A stretch of 64,000 nt of DNA from Thalassobius sp. I31.1 (GCF_003031585.1 NZ_PWAA01000022.1:290935-354934); one strand, 5' to 3'; shown: positions 53,769 through 63,037, counted from the stretch's first letter. Notes: a model not told the origin generated them from the letters alone. A program made the numbers and translations.

Positions 53769-54527
53769 TCAGGCCCGGATACAGGCAATCAGCCGCCCGT
53801 AATCGCCTTCGTTCCGGTGGCAGGCCCGGCGCCAGGAATAAAAACGTGCGGGATCACTATAGGTACAGTGGCGCACCCAACGTGCTGATTTAACGCCGGC
53901 CGCTTCCAGGCGATGTTGACCGAATCCGGGCAGGTTAAACCAGAACAGATCCCCTTCGCCGGCTTCAAAGAACCGGGCATAGTTGTCATCCTGCGCAAGA
54001 AATTCATCGCGGAATTCGGGGCCAACCTCATAAGCCTCCTGGCTGATGGATGGTCCGATCACGGCTGCGATGTTTTCCCGTGCTGCACCAAGGTCCACCA
54101 TGGCCTCGATCGTGGCTTCCAGCACGCCGCCAAGCGCGCCTTTTGATCCGGCGTGCGCGGCACCGACAACCCGCGCCTGATCGTCAGCAAAAAGCACCGG
54201 CTGACAATCCGCCGATAGCGCCCCGATCGCAAGGCCCGGCGTATCCGTCACCATGGCATCCGCTTTTGGCAAAGGGCGGGGCAGCGGGCCTGTCACATGC
54301 AGAACATCAGCTGAGTGATATTGATGCAAGGACAGAAGGTGATCAGTTTCGACCTCCATCGCATCAGCCACGCGGGCACGATTGATTTCCACACAATCCG
54401 CCTGATCATCAGAACCAAACCCGCAATTCAGCCCTTCGTAAATGCCAGAGGATGCCCCGCCCTTACGGGTAAAGAACCCATGGCGGAACGGGGCAAGGCT
54501 GTCGTCGGTCAGAATTTCAAGGCCCAT
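53769..54527 (-). CDS. pgeF: Peptidoglycan editing factor PgeF, laccase-domain family
   Basis: The 252-aa protein has the DUF152/laccase-domain metal ligands: H71 (LHQYHSADV), C108 (SADCQP) and H125 (AAHAGSKGA). PgeF hydrolyses misincorporated serine from peptidoglycan precursors or acts as a purine nucleoside enzyme in homologues. The usual HAGW motif reads HAGS here (S128). GGAG lies upstream of ATG 54527; extra codons to 54617 overlap the methyltransferase gene. It lies 22 bases after that gene. Confidence 0.9.
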   Translation of the reverse strand: MGLEILTDDSLAPFRHGFFTRKGGASSGIYEGLNCGFGSDDQADCVEINRARVADAMEVETDHLLSLHQYHSADVLHVTGPLPRPLPKADAMVTDTPGLAIGALSADCQPVLFADDQARVVGAAHAGSKGALGGVLEATIEAMVDLGAARENIAAVIGPSISQEAYEVGPEFRDEFLAQDDNYARFFEAGEGDLFWFNLPGFGQHRLEAAGVKSARWVRHCTYSDPARFYSWRRACHRNEGDYGRLIACIRA

Positions 54528-54549
54528 GGAGGTACTCCGGCAGAGATCG

Positions 54550-55641
54550 TTATACAGAATTTGCGCCCGGCGGATTGAACCCGGGGACCGGCGGCGTGCC
54601 GGACGCTGAAATCGCAATGGCTTTGAACAGCGTCCCCATTTCTTCCGGATGGGTCAAGCGCCGATGTGCAGCGATGTGGTTTTCAAGCGCCTCGCCGGAC
54701 ATGTTCTGCGCCAGCGCCTGTGCGCGTCCGGTGATGCCAAGCCGTTCCAGAAGAACGCCCTGCAGGGTTAACCCGCTGACATTCAGTCCAGCCTGCGTTG
54801 CCACCTGGGTCAGGGGGTCAAAATCCACATGGGCTGTCAGGTCGGCGTTGCCGGGGTCTGTCAGGGGATCTGAGAATTCGTGACCCTTCAGGGCCTGAAA
54901 TGTATCACCCTTTGACTGCCAGCCACCATAATCCACAAGCAGGGCCAGCCCGCCCTGTGCTTTGATGCGTCGGGAAATCTCGGCGGTGGTGGCGCAGGCC
55001 GGGGCGTTCAGTTCTACCAGATCGCCGTCTTTTGTATCTGCCAGGCGATGCGCAAGCGCCGGGAAGTCAGTGGCATCGCCGGTGCCAAAGCACAGCGCAT
55101 CCTGTGTGGTGTTCAATGCGATGCATCTTTCGCGCCAGCTTTTGCCGTCCCGGATAAACTGGCGGATGGGCAGGGCATCCAGAAATTCGTTCGCGACCAG
55201 AAACAAGGGGCCTTCGGGCAGGTCTGACAGGTCGTTGTGCCAGGTGATCTGATGGTCTTTCAGCGCTTCTTTCTGGATCTCACGCAGAGTTACAGAGGCC
55301 TCAATCAGATGCACGTCAGCCGCCGCATGAAACCCCGGCACGGAACCTGTCGCACGCAGAATATCGGCCATCAGGGTGCCGCGCCCGGGGCCAGGTTCCG
55401 CGAGGATAAAAGAAGAAGGCGCGCCGCGATCAAGCCAGGCCTGGGCAAGACACAGGCCCAGAAGCTCACCGAACATCTGTGAAATCTCGGGTGCGGTCGT
55501 AAAATCACCGCCTGCACCAAACGGATCGCGGGTCGCGTAATAACCGAATTCCGGATGCAGCAGACATTCCTGCATATAGTCCGCCACACTCAGCGGGCCA
55601 TTGGTCTGAATACGTGTGATCAGCGCGTCCAGCAAAGACAT
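54550..55641 (-). CDS. SAM-dependent methyltransferase, MidA/NDUFAF7 family
   Basis: The 363-aa protein has the family start GPLSVADYMQECLLHPEFGY, then YATRDPFGAGGDFTTAPEIS and the SAM motif ILAEPGPGRGTLMADIL (GxGxG near residues 83-90). Relatives methylate an arginine of a respiratory complex I subunit in mitochondria, and this role is inferred for bacteria. ATG 55641 shares a base with the lgt stop, so the order lgt-midA-pgeF forms one operon. Confidence 0.9.
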   Translation of the reverse strand: MSLLDALITRIQTNGPLSVADYMQECLLHPEFGYYATRDPFGAGGDFTTAPEISQMFGELLGLCLAQAWLDRGAPSSFILAEPGPGRGTLMADILRATGSVPGFHAAADVHLIEASVTLREIQKEALKDHQITWHNDLSDLPEGPLFLVANEFLDALPIRQFIRDGKSWRERCIALNTTQDALCFGTGDATDFPALAHRLADTKDGDLVELNAPACATTAEISRRIKAQGGLALLVDYGGWQSKGDTFQALKGHEFSDPLTDPGNADLTAHVDFDPLTQVATQAGLNVSGLTLQGVLLERLGITGRAQALAQNMSGEALENHIAAHRRLTHPEEMGTLFKAIAISASGTPPVPGFNPPGANSV

Positions 55642-56543
55642 CAGGCGGCTTTCCGTTTCAGCGCCATGACCAGCACCACTATGCCGAAAATCACCATCGG
55701 CAGGGACAAAAGCTGGCCCATGGACAGGCCCGTGTCGCCCAGGCGAACCACAAGGCCCAGCGGATTGTCGGCGGTGATAAACTGTTCATCCGCCTGACGG
55801 AAATATTCAACAAACATCCGCGCAAACCCGTAGCCAATGAAAAACACACCGGTCACAAGCCCTTTGCGCTTCAGCGCCCCAAAGCCAAAGGCCATGATCA
55901 GAACCAGCGTGCCCAGCAACAGCCCTTCAAGACCGGCTTCATAAAGCTGGCTGGGGTAGCGGGCGCAGATGCCATCCGGGTGATACATATCAATCGGGCA
56001 GTCCTGCGCGGCGATACCGGGAAAGGCCACACCCCAGGGCGACAGCGTTGCACGCCCCCAAAGTTCCGCATTGATGAAATTCGCAATCCGTCCCAGCAAA
56101 AGGCCCGGGGCTGTGGCAATCGCCAGCATGTCAGCGGTTTTCCAGAGGTCGAACTTGTATTTGCGGCAATACAGAATGACCGCCACCAGAACCCCGGCCA
56201 GACCACCATGAAAGGCCATGCCGCCTTCCCAGATCTTCAGGGCAGAAATCGGATCTGCCAGATATACATCCGGTTTGTAAAACAGCACATAGCCAAGCCG
56301 CCCGCCCAGAACCACGCCCAGCACAATCCAGGTCACCAGATCTTCGATGTTTTCGCGCTGCATCGCGGGGCCGTCTTTATCCCAGAGCTGCACGCGTTTC
56401 ACGGCCTGAACTGCAATAAACCAGCCGATGATAATCCCCATGATGTAGGCCATGGCGTACCATTTTGGCGCAATGGTAAAACCAAAGAGCGTGACAGAGA
56501 AAATATCCGGGCTGACATTCGGGAAGGTGATGTAATGTTCCAT
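55641..56543 (-). CDS. lgt: Prolipoprotein diacylglyceryl transferase
   Basis: The 300-aa membrane enzyme has about seven hydrophobic segments, FHGGLAGVLVAVILY (catalytic His-Gly-Gly region) and the Lgt signature GRIANFINAELWGRATLSPW (about residues 145-164). It transfers diacylglycerol to lipoprotein precursors. CAGGAAA precedes ATG 56543 (MEHYITFPNVSP). An upstream extension to 56624 is rejected. First gene of lgt-midA-pgeF. Confidence 0.95.
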   Translation of the reverse strand: MEHYITFPNVSPDIFSVTLFGFTIAPKWYAMAYIMGIIIGWFIAVQAVKRVQLWDKDGPAMQRENIEDLVTWIVLGVVLGGRLGYVLFYKPDVYLADPISALKIWEGGMAFHGGLAGVLVAVILYCRKYKFDLWKTADMLAIATAPGLLLGRIANFINAELWGRATLSPWGVAFPGIAAQDCPIDMYHPDGICARYPSQLYEAGLEGLLLGTLVLIMAFGFGALKRKGLVTGVFFIGYGFARMFVEYFRQADEQFITADNPLGLVVRLGDTGLSMGQLLSLPMVIFGIVVLVMALKRKAA

Positions 56544-56714
56544 GCGGGTTTCCTGCCTGCGGGGGCGGGGGCTGTCAACCGGGGCGCGCGTGTTCGGCAC
56601 ATATCGGCGGGCCGGGGTCCTCACTGATACCTGCGACGCTTCCTCTCTTGTGCTTTCGCGCGTCGCGCCCCATATAGGCAGGGATATAAGCCTTCAGACA
56701 ATCCGGGGTCAGCC

Positions 56715-56954
56715 ATGCAAAGCCGCAACAAAGTTCTTGATGATATTTCTCAGCTGATGACCAATGCGATGGGCGTGGCCCAGGGCGCAAAGACCGAAGC
56801 AGAGACCACGATGAAAAGCCTGATGGACCGCTGGATGGCAGATCGTGATTTCGTCAGTCGCGAAGAATTCGACGCCGTGCGCGCCATGGCCCAGAAAGCC
56901 CGCGAAGAAAACGAAGCCCTCAAAGCCCGCATCGAGGCGCTTGAAGGTAAGTAA
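56715..56954 (+). CDS. ubiK: Accessory factor UbiK family protein (BMFP)
   Basis: The 79-aa protein has MTNAMGVAQGAKTEAETTMK followed by a C-terminal coiled coil (REEFDAVRAMAQKAREENEA). UbiK binds UbiJ and lipids and supports aerobic ubiquinone synthesis. It is divergent from lgt. SD is weak (CCGGGG). Confidence 0.9.
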   Translation: MQSRNKVLDDISQLMTNAMGVAQGAKTEAETTMKSLMDRWMADRDFVSREEFDAVRAMAQKAREENEALKARIEALEGK

Positions 56955-56980
56955 GCTGAAGGTCCGCCTGCGCTTATCGG

Positions 56981-57979
56981 TCAGTTTACCTGCGCCCACA
57001 GGCGACAATTCAGCAGGCTGTTGCCCGGCCATGCGCCAGGAATGGGGATGACTGTCATTTGCGACATCAGCTGCCTGGTTGTTTCTGCGTCACCTGCCAG
57101 GCACGCGAAGCGGGCAAAGTGTTGAATGTTCCACTGATCCGGATAGTCTTCCAGTACATCATATATTCCGTCACGCATTTTGTCCCAGGAAATGCTGGTA
57201 TCCTCAAATAACCGATCGCCGTAATGCGCCTGGGCAGCATACCAATACATGCGCGCATATAATCCGTCGCTGTCCCTCAACCTGGAGTTTGAAACCGCAA
57301 AGTTCGCGAAAAACTCCAGATGGGGGGCGTGGCTTTCCAGCGTGGATCGCATTCGATTAAAGGCTGCAAAATAGAGTTGATAAAAAGTGGGGTGACGGTC
57401 CAGCCCTTCCCGCAGGTTCGGGTGGTAAACATCATCTGGTGCTGAGATGCGATTCAGAACATCTGCACGTTGGGTGTACCAGTAGGGATCAATTGCAACG
57501 AAATCTTTGGTCTCAAGAAGAAAGGTATCAGCTTTATACAACCATTCCAGATATGATCCATTTATGGTGGATTCGGTGAATTGTTCAGGGTGTAATTCTG
57601 CAAATTGCAATGCATGTTGGCTGAGAATGATTGCGGTGGTAATCGCTGAGGTTGGAGATTCCGGGTAAGCTGCAAACCAGGCATCTGATCGCAACGCCAG
57701 CGGTTCGATGGTGTTGCCATTTCTGCGAAGTTCAGTGCGTACAGCCTGATGAAAGCTGGCGTAAAAGAGATTGAGCATCTGAAGCCCACTTGGGGAGCGT
57801 GCATCGGTTGACCGGTAGTCTTCAGCCATCTTCTCAAGTGTATCGAAGTCGCTGGCCAGAAATAACCGGCTGACATCTATATTCATCTTGATCCGGGTTT
57901 GCTGTTCCTGGCTGAAGGCGGGCAGAGCAGATATCAGGCCGAGAATGAGAAGAAGCGGTGCAATTATTTTTCTGAACAT
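56981..57979 (-). CDS. Exported protein of unknown function, DUF4034-like
   Basis: The 332-aa precursor has a signal peptide (MFRKIIAPLLLILGLISALP, cleaved near AFSQE). The mature part is helical with tyrosine/tryptophan-rich TPR-like stretches (NLFYASFHQAVRTELRRNGN; MYWYAAQAHYGDRLF). It weakly resembles DUF4034 proteins. ATG 57979 is preferred over a frame from 58021; the SD is poor. It lies alone, convergent with ubiK. Confidence 0.7.
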   Translation of the reverse strand: MFRKIIAPLLLILGLISALPAFSQEQQTRIKMNIDVSRLFLASDFDTLEKMAEDYRSTDARSPSGLQMLNLFYASFHQAVRTELRRNGNTIEPLALRSDAWFAAYPESPTSAITTAIILSQHALQFAELHPEQFTESTINGSYLEWLYKADTFLLETKDFVAIDPYWYTQRADVLNRISAPDDVYHPNLREGLDRHPTFYQLYFAAFNRMRSTLESHAPHLEFFANFAVSNSRLRDSDGLYARMYWYAAQAHYGDRLFEDTSISWDKMRDGIYDVLEDYPDQWNIQHFARFACLAGDAETTRQLMSQMTVIPIPGAWPGNSLLNCRLWAQVN

Positions 57980-58172
57980 AAATCTGCTTTTGGTGGAAAT
58001 TCTTTCGAATAATATCACCATTGATTGTGTCTGAAGTTTGTCACACTGGCGTAAATCTGTGGGGGTTCACGGCTTCAGTCTCTCTGGTTGAGATTACACA
58101 GCCCCCGCGTTAACCTCGTATTTGACAGCCGTGTTCGCTTCCGATCCGGCACCTGCAAATGAGGACAGATTT

Positions 58173-58583
58173 ATGTATACGAATATCATCGTCGCTCTTT
58201 CCCTGGAACATGGCATCAGTGAGAAAGCTCTGGCGGCCGCGCGGGTTCTGCTGACGGATGGTGGTACAATCACCGCCGTTCACGTGTATGAACCCCCGAA
58301 CAGTTCCGTGATGGCGTTTCTTGAAGATGATGCTGAAAAGAAAGCCCGTGAGAAAGCGATGGCAGAACTGTCTGAGCGTGTGCAGGGGCATGATGATGTG
58401 ACACCGGTCTTGCTGAAAAGCCCGTCCGCAGGTGGCGAAATTACAGAATACGCCCGCACGCATGGCACGGATTGCATCGTCATGGCGTCCCATAAACCAG
58501 GGATGAAGGATTTCTTCCTGGGATCCACGGCGGCACGTGTTGTGCGCCATGCCGGTTGCGCGGTGCATGTGATGCGCGTTTGA
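58173..58583 (+). CDS. Universal stress protein (UspA family)
   Basis: The 136-aa protein has the Usp fold: MYTNIIVALSLEHGISEKAL, AVHVYEPP, and the nucleotide-loop region CIVMASHKPGMKDFFLGSTA with RVVRHAGCAVHVM at the end. The ATP-binding G-2x-G-9x-G(S/T) motif is partly kept (GMKDFFLGSTA). GAGGA lies upstream of ATG 58173. It has its own terminator. Confidence 0.92.
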   Translation: MYTNIIVALSLEHGISEKALAAARVLLTDGGTITAVHVYEPPNSSVMAFLEDDAEKKAREKAMAELSERVQGHDDVTPVLLKSPSAGGEITEYARTHGTDCIVMASHKPGMKDFFLGSTAARVVRHAGCAVHVMRV

Positions 58584-58611
58584 TCTGATCTGTAAGAATC
58601 TTACTGCTATG

Positions 58612-58645
58612 CTGCCGGGCAATGTCCCGGCAGTTTTTGTTTTTG
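58612..58645 (+). terminator. Rho-independent terminator of the usp gene
   Basis: CTGCCGGG and CCCGGCAG form an 8-bp stem with a 6-nt loop, followed by TTTTTGTTTTTG. Confidence 0.92.
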
Positions 58646-58914
58646 ATCTGAAAACCGGCCTGTTTTCCTAACAAAACCTTAAGAAATCCACGCTGCCCTG
58701 TGGAAAACTACCCTATCCTGGGGGTAATTGGTTCAGAAACACCATCTCCTGGGGATAAGAGCAAATTTATCCTTTACAGTTTTATATACCCGCGCCACCA
58801 TATTTCGTAGGGTGCCACTGCTGGCCCCCATTTTATAGTGGTCCCGCCAAAAGGGGCTGAACGGAACTCACGTGGGGCGACTGCCATTCCCTGCGCAAGC
58901 GAAGAGGCCCGGGC

Positions 58915-59415
58915 ATGTCATTCACAGAATCATATCTGGCGGAAGATCCGCATCCGATCGACATCGTTGAAACCCTGGCCGAACATCACCACTGGGATTT
59001 TGACCGCGTCGGTGAAGATCAGATTTCTATGGTGGTTGAAGGACAATGGCGCAGCTATTCCATCACGCTTGCCTGGTCGCATCAGGATGAATGCCTGCGT
59101 CTGATTTCCAGCTTTGAGATGGAACCACCGCATGATCGCATGGGCGAACTTTATGAAGTTCTGAACCATGTGAATGATATGATCTGGGCGGGCAGCTTCA
59201 CCTGGTGGAGCGCGCAGCAACTGATGGTGTATCGCTATGGCCTGGTGCTGACCGGCGGGCAGGTGGCCTCAATTGAACAGATCAATGCGATGATTGATGC
59301 GGCGGTTCTGACAGCAGAACGTTTCTATCCGGCGTTCCAGCTTGTGGCCTGGGCAGATCACACACCGGAAGCCGCCGTAAAAACCGCCATTGCAGAGGCC
59401 TGGGGGCGGGCTTAA
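58915..59415 (+). CDS. YbjN domain-containing protein
   Basis: The 166-aa protein has the YbjN-type two-layer fold pattern: MVVEGQWRSYSITLAWSHQD, LRLISSFEMEPP, LYEVLNHVNDMIWAGSFTWW and the C-terminal FYPAFQLVAWADHTPEAAVK. YbjN proteins resemble type III secretion chaperones and affect motility and stress in enterobacteria; here the role is unknown. It starts a cluster with proC, csaA and the dehydrogenase, 43 bases before proC. Confidence 0.85.
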   Translation: MSFTESYLAEDPHPIDIVETLAEHHHWDFDRVGEDQISMVVEGQWRSYSITLAWSHQDECLRLISSFEMEPPHDRMGELYEVLNHVNDMIWAGSFTWWSAQQLMVYRYGLVLTGGQVASIEQINAMIDAAVLTAERFYPAFQLVAWADHTPEAAVKTAIAEAWGRA

Positions 59416-59458
59416 GCTTTCCCAAAGCGGGCGTGAATCGCCCGGATGAGGGGGCGAT

Positions 59459-60268
59459 ATGTTCGATACAATCAAATCACGTGGTCTGGTGCTGCTTGGA
59501 TGCGGCAAGATGGGATCTGCCATGCTGGAAGGCTGGCTGAAACAGGGGCTGCCTGCGGCTTCCGTCTGGGTGAAAGATCCGTTTCCGTCTGACTGGCTGA
59601 AGGCGCAGGGCGTGCATCTGAATGAGGCCCTGCCGGAAAGCCCCGCGCTGGTTCTGGTCGCGGTCAAACCCCAGATGATGGAAGAAGCCCTGCCGGTTCT
59701 GAAAACCTATGGCAATTGCGACACAATCTTCCTGTCCGTCGCCGCAGGTACAACCATTGCGCATTATGAAAATGTGCTTGGGGCGCAGACCCCGGTGATC
59801 CGGTCTATCCCGAATACCCCTGCCGCGATTGGCCGGGGCATCACCGGGCTGATCGGGAACGGCCATATTGATGAAGCTGGATTGCAGCTGGCAGAAAATC
59901 TGTTGTCTGCAATTGGTCAGACGGTGCGCCTGGACAATGAAGGGCAGATGGATGCGGTCACCGCCATGTCCGGGTCCGGCCCTGCTTATGTCTTTCATCT
60001 GATCGAGGCCATGGCCGCGGCGGGCGAGGCGCAGGGGTTGTCACCTGAACTGTCCATGGCGCTGGCAAAAGCAACCGTCGGCGGGGCAGGGCAACTGGCC
60101 GAGGATTCCGCTGAAACACCAACGCAACTGCGCATCAATGTGACATCACCCAATGGCACAACACAGGCCGCGCTTGAGGTTCTGATGGATGAGACACGCG
60201 GTTTCCCAGTGCTGATGCGCGACGCGGTGGATGCGGCGACGAAACGATCAAAGGAGCTGGGCGCATGA
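59459..60268 (+). CDS. proC: Pyrroline-5-carboxylate reductase
   Basis: The 269-aa protein has the NADP motif LVLLGCGKMGSAMLEGWLKQ, VAVKPQMMEEALPVL, IRSIPNTPAAIGRGI and the C-terminal AMSGSGPAYVFHLIEAMAAA. It reduces pyrroline-5-carboxylate to proline. GAGGGGG lies upstream. Its end overlaps csaA by 4 bases. Confidence 0.95.
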   Translation: MFDTIKSRGLVLLGCGKMGSAMLEGWLKQGLPAASVWVKDPFPSDWLKAQGVHLNEALPESPALVLVAVKPQMMEEALPVLKTYGNCDTIFLSVAAGTTIAHYENVLGAQTPVIRSIPNTPAAIGRGITGLIGNGHIDEAGLQLAENLLSAIGQTVRLDNEGQMDAVTAMSGSGPAYVFHLIEAMAAAGEAQGLSPELSMALAKATVGGAGQLAEDSAETPTQLRINVTSPNGTTQAALEVLMDETRGFPVLMRDAVDAATKRSKELGA

Positions 60269-60603
60269 GCGAGATCACCTATGATGACTTCCTGAAAGTC
60301 GATATCCGCGTTGGCACTGTGATCCGTGCCGAACCTTACCCCGAGGCGCGCAAACCGGCGATCAAGCTTTGGGTCGATTTCGGGCCTGAGGTTGGTGAAA
60401 AGAAAAGCTCTGCCCAGATCACCGCGCATTACGATCCGGAAACGCTGGTGGGGAAACAGGTTATGGGGATCGTGAACTTCCCGCCCCGTCAGATTGGCCG
60501 GTTTATGTCGGAGTGCCTGATCGTCGGTTTCACCGATGGGGAAGGCGGCGTTGTTCTGGCTGCCCCGGATCAGAATGTGCCCAATGGCGGAAGGCTGCAC
60601 TGA
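60265..60603 (+). CDS. CsaA-like tRNA-binding domain protein
   Basis: The 112-aa protein is one OB-fold tRNA-binding domain (FLKVDIRVGTVIRAEPYPEA; GKQVMGIVNFPPRQIGRFMS; ending GGVVLAAPDQNVPNGGRLH). CsaA proteins bind tRNA and were proposed to act as secretion chaperones. It overlaps proC by 4 bases and the dehydrogenase by 1 base (TGATG). Confidence 0.93.
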   Translation: MSEITYDDFLKVDIRVGTVIRAEPYPEARKPAIKLWVDFGPEVGEKKSSAQITAHYDPETLVGKQVMGIVNFPPRQIGRFMSECLIVGFTDGEGGVVLAAPDQNVPNGGRLH

Positions 60604-61562
60604 TGGAAAAACTCCTGATTTCCCGCCCGCTGCCACCGGCAGTTATTGCAGCCGCGCGTCAGCGTTTTGATGTGACCCTGCGTGAAAACACCCTGCCGAT
60701 GAGCGAGGCAGAGATGATCGGAGCGCTGCAAAACTATGATGCTGTCCTGCCGACCCTCGGCGATCTTTTCAGTGCTGAGGTGTTTGCCAAAGCGGGTACA
60801 CCCCGGGCGAGGATCCTTGCGAATTTTGGGGTCGGGTATAACCATATTGATGTAGCGGCTGCGAAGGCCGCCGGGCTGACCGTGACCAATACGCCTGGTG
60901 CCGTGACTGATGCCACCGCTGATATTGCCCTGATGCTGATGCTGATGTCCGCACGCCGGGCTGCGGAAGGCGAACGTCTGGTGCGTTCCGGCAACTGGCA
61001 GGGTTGGCACCCGACCCAGATGCTGGGGCTTCATATGTCCGGTAAAATCCTGGGCGTCATCGGCATGGGCCGCATCGGCAAAGCCATCGCAAAACGGGCG
61101 CATTACGGCTTTGGCATGGATGTTGTCTTTTATAACCGCTCACAGGTTGCAGATGCCGAAGTGCCTTCCGGCCAGCTTGATACAATCGCCGAAGTCATGG
61201 CGGCGGCGGATATCGTTGTTGTTGCGGTGCCCGGCAGTCCGGCCACCCATCACCTGATTAACGCAGAGGCGCTGGGCGCCATGCAAAGCCACGCCCATCT
61301 GATCAATATCTCACGTGGGGATGTGGTTGATGAAGCCGCCCTGATCGCGGCGCTGCAAGCCGGGCAAATCGGCGGCGCAGGGCTGGATGTCTATGAACAT
61401 GAACCCGAGGTGCCCGAAGCCCTGCGTGCACTGGATAACGTCACTTTGCTCCCCCATCTGGGAACCGCCGCAGAAGAAGTGCGCACCGATATGGGGCTGA
61501 TGGCGCTGGACAATCTTGTGGCGTTTTTTGATGGGAAGCTGCCAGCGAACATGGTGGGTTAA
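60603..61562 (+). CDS. D-2-hydroxyacid dehydrogenase, glyoxylate/hydroxypyruvate reductase type
   Basis: The 319-aa protein has ILANFGVGYNHIDVAAAKAA, the NAD motif ILGVIGMGRIGKAIAKRAHY (GxGxxG near residues 151-158), catalytic Arg in INISRGDVVDEAALI, Glu in DVYEHEPEVP and His in LLPHLGTAAEEVR. It fits GRHPR/D-glycerate dehydrogenase enzymes. ATG 60603 overlaps the csaA stop; a frame from 60513 is antisense-free but runs inside csaA and is rejected. Confidence 0.92.
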   Translation: MEKLLISRPLPPAVIAAARQRFDVTLRENTLPMSEAEMIGALQNYDAVLPTLGDLFSAEVFAKAGTPRARILANFGVGYNHIDVAAAKAAGLTVTNTPGAVTDATADIALMLMLMSARRAAEGERLVRSGNWQGWHPTQMLGLHMSGKILGVIGMGRIGKAIAKRAHYGFGMDVVFYNRSQVADAEVPSGQLDTIAEVMAAADIVVVAVPGSPATHHLINAEALGAMQSHAHLINISRGDVVDEAALIAALQAGQIGGAGLDVYEHEPEVPEALRALDNVTLLPHLGTAAEEVRTDMGLMALDNLVAFFDGKLPANMVG

Positions 61563-61566
61563 GGAA

Positions 61567-62145
61567 TTACCCTTCAACGGCCTCACGCCAGTGGCGGCGG
61601 CAGACAGACACATAGGTTTCATTGCCACCGATCTGCACCTGGGCGCCGTCTTTCAGGGCTTTGCCATCCGGCCCCATGCGCATCACCATGCTGGCCTTCT
61701 TACCGCAGTGACAGATCGTGCGCACTTCGCGCATCTCATCGGCCAGGGCAAGCAGCGCGGCAGATCCCGGAAACAGTTCCCCCCGGAAATCAACGCGCAG
61801 CCCGTAACACATGACAGGCACTTTCAGATCATCCACGACCTGGGCCAGCTGCCAGACCTGATCTTTGGTCAGGAACTGGGCTTCATCAATAAACACACAG
61901 GCGCAGGGGGCGTTTTTCAGGCGGGCTTCGATCTTTGCAAACATGTCATCGCCGGGGGCAAAGACATCGGCATCCGCACCAATCCCGATTCGGGACGCGA
62001 TTCGCGCATCGCCCGCGCGATTGTCCAGTTGTGCGGTGATCAGATAGGTCTGCATCCCGCGTTCAATATAGTTGTGGGACGCCTGCAGAAGCACAGTCGA
62101 CTTACCTGCATTCATGGTGGAGTATTGAAAGTAAAGCTTGGCCAT
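61567..62145 (-). CDS. tdk: Thymidine kinase
   Basis: The 192-aa type II thymidine kinase has P-loop YSTMNAGKSTVLLQASHNYI (residues 8-27), Walker B VFIDEAQFLT (catalytic Glu), the lasso-like GNETYVSV and a zinc site (ICHCGKK with VCRRHW). It phosphorylates thymidine for salvage. It converges with the dehydrogenase gene, with 4 bases between stops. Confidence 0.96.
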   Translation of the reverse strand: MAKLYFQYSTMNAGKSTVLLQASHNYIERGMQTYLITAQLDNRAGDARIASRIGIGADADVFAPGDDMFAKIEARLKNAPCACVFIDEAQFLTKDQVWQLAQVVDDLKVPVMCYGLRVDFRGELFPGSAALLALADEMREVRTICHCGKKASMVMRMGPDGKALKDGAQVQIGGNETYVSVCRRHWREAVEG

Positions 62146-62224
62146 GGCCGTTTTATCCGTTTCAACGACGGGGAATGCAACCCGCTTGCGTCAGATAGGG
62201 CGGTGAGGATCTGTTGCTGTGACA

Positions 62225-62465
62225 AACAGAAAAGAAAGTGAACGCTGCCCTGAAAATACAGGCAGCGTTCACCGGAAAACAGGAACCCGAAAGACGTCTG
62301 AAAATTGACATCTGGGGATGATCGACCTCCCTACACCTTCTTCCTTTTTGGATCCGTCGCACCGGAGCCGGCGAACCGGCTTCGCTCCCGCAGGCGAAAG
62401 CACAACAGATCCTCACCAAACCGGCGCTGGGGACACCGGATACTTGTTAACTTCAGGTATGCGCC
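62225..62465 (-). ncRNA. Candidate structured small RNA upstream of tdk
   Basis: On the minus strand a long imperfect helix (GGATCTGTTGTGC with GTGCGACGGATCC) encloses a second hairpin (AGCCGG-TTCG-CCGGCT). About 140 nt later a 12-bp terminator ends it. The rod-like shape and size of roughly 200 nt resemble 6S or similar RNAs, but no conserved 6S sequence is recognisable. No protein frame with an SD covers the stretch. The 5' end is a guess. Confidence 0.4.
62238..62272 (-). terminator. Minus-strand Rho-independent terminator upstream of tdk
   Basis: GTGAACGCTGCC and GGCAGCGTTCAC form a 12-bp perfect stem with an 11-nt loop. On the minus strand TTTCTTTTCTGTTTG follows, and on the plus strand no T-run does. 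It implies a leftward transcript from the gene-free region to its right. Confidence 0.85.
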
Positions 62466-62575
62466 TGAACGCTTTATGAATGACAAATGGCGGGCTATGA
62501 ATTAATGGGAAAGAACACGGGCAATTCCCCTCTGTGATTTTCTGAGGGCGCAGCGGTTATTGAAGGGTCATACAA

Positions 62576-63037
62576 ATGGGCGGCATGGGCAGCTATCTTA
62601 AGAAACATACCGAAGCTCTGGTAAAGGACGTCGGGATCGAAGCCGCCTGCACGCTGACAGGTAAATCCAAAGCAACACTTGGCCGCTATTATTCTGACAG
62701 CGAAGAGCACGCAGATCGCTTTATGCCGATTGATGCGGTTGCCTCGCTTGAGGAAGCATCCCGATACCCACATGTGACCGGCGCCCTGGCAGAGTTGCGT
62801 GGCATTACCATGTCCTATGATAAGGAACGCAAGAATTCCCGCGAAGGTGGGGTGAATGCAGATGTGGTTGCTCTGGCTCAGCGCTTTGCCATGCTGATGA
62901 GCGAATATAACCAGTCTATTGAAGATGGCATTATCACCGTGAACGAAGCCAAGCGCCTTTTGCGTGAAACCCTGGCGCTACAACATGTGTTGATGGATAT
63001 GAAACTGCATCTGGAAGACGAGAGCGTGAACAGCTGA
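62576..63037 (+). CDS. Small helix-turn-helix-like regulator of unknown role
   Basis: The 153-aa protein starts MGGMGSYLKKHTEALVKDVG behind GAAGGG (8 bases). Residues 18-45 (VKDVGIEAACTLTGKSKATLGRYYSDSE) look like a phage-repressor-type HTH, and the C-terminal half is helical and leucine-rich (VNEAKRLLRETLALQHVLMD), suiting dimerisation. I do not recognise a named family. It has its own terminator. Confidence 0.75.
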   Translation: MGGMGSYLKKHTEALVKDVGIEAACTLTGKSKATLGRYYSDSEEHADRFMPIDAVASLEEASRYPHVTGALAELRGITMSYDKERKNSREGGVNADVVALAQRFAMLMSEYNQSIEDGIITVNEAKRLLRETLALQHVLMDMKLHLEDESVNS

